64,000 nucleotides of DNA, from NCBI GenBank assembly GCA_010909165.1, contig MU008187.1, positions 438,247 through 502,246 on the forward strand. Reading direction: 5' to 3'. The stretch comes from Anthoceros angustus. Its lineage: Eukaryota; Streptophyta; Anthocerotopsida; Anthocerotales; Anthocerotaceae. This document shows, piece after piece, positions 56,071-64,000 of this stretch. The position numbers and the translations under genes are program-made. How positions within the stretch are numbered: position 1 is the stretch's first letter; every line of letters begins with the position of its first letter. The notes under the pieces are model-generated. The model was given only the letters and a program-made list of their open reading frames with translations. It was not told the DNA's origin and made no database searches.

Positions 56071-57552
56071 ATGGCACGGGCAGGACGGCACCTGTGGAAT
56101 GTTTCTGAGGATGGTATGGATGAGCAGGAGGTTAATTGTCAACTTGACAGCGGGGAGCAGGATGGTATAGTGGGGAATGCAACAATTGAATCGTTGGAGA
56201 CTTCGCATGAAGCTGAGTAGCCTACGGGTCGGCGGAGTAAGAGAAAACCAAAGCTAAATGGAAGAGTTTGAGACGTCACCCCATCGCCAAGTCCCCAGGT
56301 TGTAGCACTAGGGATGACCGGTGCGGTTCTTTTTCTGTTGGTTGCGGAAGCAGTGTTGCAGTTACATGTGTACAGCTGCAGCAATCATGTGGCCTATACC
56401 TGTTTATTAACTGTTAAACGTTTGCGGGGATGTGATTCCAGACGTAGTCATGTCATCAAGCAAGTAGAGACATGTTACAGTGAAGCTGAAGGTAGACAAG
56501 CGAATTGCGGAAGAGAACGAGAGGCTGCAGAGATTACTTCAAGAACAGAAATGGTTGCAGGAGAACAGGAGAGGGCGAGCAGAGGCACTAGCCGAGCGCA
56601 AACTTCAGGAGCAGAAGCTTGCCGAGAAGCAAATGTGGGTAGGATACAGCAACAAGCGGAGGAGTAGGGCTGGAAACAGCTTCTTCCTTTGATAGGCACC
56701 CTTGTTGTTTGAGAGTGGATAATTCCCTCGGACTTCTTCGTATACAAAGCCGTGCATCTCCTGTCTGAGGTTATGTTTTGGGTGCGATGTGCAGAAAGAG
56801 GGTTCTGATTCAGAGAAACGCTCCATCCGTACTTCTCTTGGCAAGGATCGTGACCATAATCGTTACTGGTTTTTAGGAAAACAAGGTCGTGTGTTTGTGG
56901 AGAGCAAAGATTCTGATGATTGGGGTTATTATTGTGGGACCGTGCCTTTGGCTGGCTCTTCTGGGCAGCTAGACTAGGTCAGCAAGGTCGGTGCTATCCA
57001 AATATTCGCTTTCTACGCATGTCCTTCTTGAAACCTCTGACCTAAGTCTCCTTGCCAGGTCGATGCGTGTCTGGGGTGGCTCAAGGTCAAGGGAGTGAAG
57101 GAGAAGGTCCTACATCAGCAACTGGAGACACACACACTATGCCAAAATATGGTATGGTTCCTTTCCTGATTTCCGCACACGAATGGCTCCTTCACAAGTG
57201 CTCAATCTGGAAGGGACTTCGTCCGTTTATTCGCAGCAATTCGTTTCAGAAGAGAACAAAAGAGCAGGCAGCACGACTAGTTGTGGAAGAGCCCGGTTTA
57301 TGGAGGTCAAGGAGGGTAGGGTCCGGTCTGGGACCTTCTAGCTTTCCGGCTCATGTAAATGGATACAGGAGCATTTGAGAGTGGGTGTCTCCACGAAAAT
57401 TTTGCAGATATCTGGCCTGACACAAGCGGTCCTCCGGTTCCGGCATTCCCACAAACAGCCCACAAAAAGGATCAGCAGCTTCCGGTGATCCGCAAATTTT
57501 ATCCAGATAGAGAAATCGACCATGGCTCGCCGCTTCAGGGCAGAACATGCTG
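56071..57552 (+). pseudogene. WHIM2/DDT-type chromatin protein gene, partial
   Basis: Exon-like pieces match the C-terminal part of plant DDT/WHIM-domain proteins. They are an acidic stretch (56071-56220), a coiled coil KRIAEENERLQRLLQEQKWL (about 56480-56635), SLGKDRDHNRYWFLGKQGRV followed by FVESKDSDDWGYY (about 56830-56935), and DACLGWLKVKGVKEKVLHQQ (57060-57120). Further weak pieces run to 57552 (DIWPDTSGPPVPAFPQ). The 'SLGKDR..NRYW.....GR.FVES.DS..WGYY' signature followed by 'DAL.G.L..KG.KE..L' is the WHIM2 region, which in ISWI-associated proteins contacts linker DNA. The N-terminal DDT and WHIM1 parts are not seen within the 0.5 kb before TPP2. The gene is thus truncated, or is a compact derivative. 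Confidence 0.55.
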
Positions 57553-62575
<5,023 letters not shown>

Positions 62576-63729
62576 TTCCTGGTAGTGATGCATCAGCTGG
62601 CCTGGGGACAGAGCGAGACAACACTGTGCCAACTATATTTCGGCAGCAGTTGCTGACAGGATAGTAATCCTTTGTGGTGTAAGTTAGAGTAGTTCGGTTT
62701 TCCTTTTCACGCAAGCCCATTTTGTCGCAGATCAACGGGTAGGAGCCGGGCAGCTTAGGCACATGGTGGTGTAGACATGATGAATTGTAGGCGTTTCAAC
62801 GCCAGAATTTTTCTGAACACGTGTGGTAAGCGACTTGTTTCTGGCCTTGTCTGGTAGCACTGCAGGTTGCACATGGCATGCAGACTTTGAAGTAGAAGTA
62901 GGTGTTATAATTTTCGGCCAACCGAATTCTCGAGAAGAGGTGTGAAATTGAGCAGTGTCTTTGGTGCTTGGACAGCGTGGTGGAAGTCCAAATTCCTCCT
63001 GACAAGTGAGCTCCAGCCTCCAACGAATCTGTGTCAGCCAGTGATCCAGGGTGATGTAAATTCTCTACAAGTGACGCTGGCCTGCCCTCCGCGCCACCAT
63101 GTGGCAGGTGCATTGGGCTCACAGTACCAAGCCCAGCCCCCGAGTCGTTAAAGTACGCACTAGCAGTGGGACCAAGGGGGTCAATGTCGCGGCGACTGGC
63201 TGCCACTTGCGTGGCTGTCAACCCATGCTGCAAGTGTTGCTAGCGGCGAACAAATATTGGTCCCCCGAGAAAGGACGCAAATACGCGAAAAACTCCGCAA
63301 TTTTAACCCAAAAACAGAGAGCAGGAGCAGGAGCAGGCCACACCGGTCTCCTCCCCAACATGCAACGGTGGTCTGTCAAAACCCGACGCCAACCCCAACC
63401 CCGTACTGGGACATCGCAAACCAAGCCCGCCGAGCACCGCCCACTTTCAACGCCGCACGCCACCTCTCTGTATGTACCGTCGGTACTTTCCACTACATAC
63501 GTATGTACTAAGGTAGTCAGACGTTCAGTATGTCTTCGCTGTCACAAAGAAAAAACGCAAGTCTTTGCCTCGGAGGCACGCAACCCCACTGACTTCAGGC
63601 GCTGTGAACATGCAGTACTTCTAAAAACCGAGCGATCGGGGGACCTGGGTGTGTACTGTGAGATGCAGTGCAGCGAAATGCGAGCGTGAGACGGAGCCAG
63701 GGTCATGTCTCATATATGTAACCAACTAG
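62576..63729. other. Convergent spacer between ROP and RPT1
   Basis: 3' flanks of both genes; open frames here are not conserved-looking. No RNA gene was found. Confidence 0.5.
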
Positions 63730-64000
63730 CTAATTATACACCATGTACTTTGGTGTGGCACTGAATTTCTGATATCCCTTGATGACTTTGTTCACTGCCT
63801 CCAGGAAGTCCTTCTCTGTTGCAGTTTTCCTCCGAGCTCGGATTGCGTACATTCCAGCTTCGGTGCACACACTCCGGATATCCGCACCTGCACAACGGCG
63901 TGCACTGAGTGAGATGAGGAAGTAAAACTGCAACTGCCAAGCATCCAGAGCCTCGATTTCAAGACCACAGTACCTGTGGAATTGGGGCAGAGCCGGGCAA
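63730..64000 (-). CDS. RPT1: 26S proteasome regulatory ATPase RPT1, 3' end only
   Basis: The last exon (63887-63730) encodes [20 protein letters not shown] and [20 protein letters not shown], ending TPKYMVYN. The preceding exon (64000-63974) ends [10 protein letters not shown], joined through an AAA-domain sensor-2 region. The C-terminus is that of RPT1 (subunit 7/MSS1), a base ATPase of the 26S proteasome. The gene continues beyond the window edge. Confidence 0.95.
   Translation of the reverse strand, partial: CPALPQFHRYCGLEIEALDAWQLQFYFLISLSARRCAGADIRSVCTEAGMYAIRARRKTATEKDFLEAVNKVIKGYQKFSATPKYMVYN

Overview
The window is nuclear DNA of a green plant of the streptophyte lineage. The genes carry GT-AG introns and belong to plant families: a REVEILLE-type SHAQKYF MYB factor with an LCL domain, a ROP/RAC GTPase, a plastid-type dihydrodipicolinate synthase, plant-type tripeptidyl peptidase II, an OTU+UBA deubiquitinase, a GH28 polygalacturonase and the RPT1 proteasome ATPase. 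A MeaB/MMAA-type chaperone of B12-dependent methylmalonyl-CoA mutase is also present. That would be unusual in a seed plant and points to a charophyte alga, bryophyte or other early-diverging lineage. The species cannot be fixed from sequence alone.

Layout. 0.7-3.0 kb (+): RVE clock-type MYB gene. 3.6-10.1 kb (-): WD40 protein resembling the TFIIIC subunit GTF3C2, whose N-terminal half is an expanded Arg-Gly coding minisatellite. 10.8-22.2 kb: a degenerate mobile-element-like region. Its left half (-) encodes a beta-class DNA amino-methyltransferase-like protein and a ParB-like domain. Its right half (+) encodes a transposase-like protein with IDGMDQ, LDN and GHTHDQIDQ motifs (DUF7869 type). 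Seven GC-rich palindromic or partly palindromic words are scattered through it. 22.2-25.3 kb: AT-rich, repeat-rich spacer with a 39-bp-arm foldback. 25.5-27.3 kb (-): polygalacturonase, divergent from RNASEH2C (+, 27.5-28.4 kb). 28.5-31.5 kb (-): D-2-hydroxyglutarate dehydrogenase, divergent from an OTU deubiquitinase (+, 32.5-35.7 kb). 36-40.2 kb: AT-rich island with a tandemly duplicated secreted lipocalin-like gene (-). 41.1-41.6 kb (+): unknown 118-residue protein behind a GC-rich promoter. 42.8-44.5 kb (-): MMAA/MeaB GTPase, divergent from DHDPS (+, 44.8-46.0 kb). 46.3-55.5 kb (-): tripeptidyl peptidase II. 56.1-57.6 kb (+): fragment of a WHIM2/DDT-type gene. 57.6-61.2 kb: AT-rich spacer with a palindromic satellite. 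61.2-62.6 kb (+): ROP GTPase. 63.7 kb to the end (-): 3' end of RPT1.

The housekeeping genes are unrelated in function and only share divergent promoters. The most unusual part is the 10.8-22.2 kb region, where a phage/plasmid-like ParB plus methyltransferase module faces a eukaryotic transposase-like gene.

The clear housekeeping genes read cleanly through their exons. The mobile-element-like region and the second lipocalin copy are full of small indels, and these concentrate at CAG/CTG words. They may therefore partly be sequencing artefacts in methylated DNA rather than true decay.
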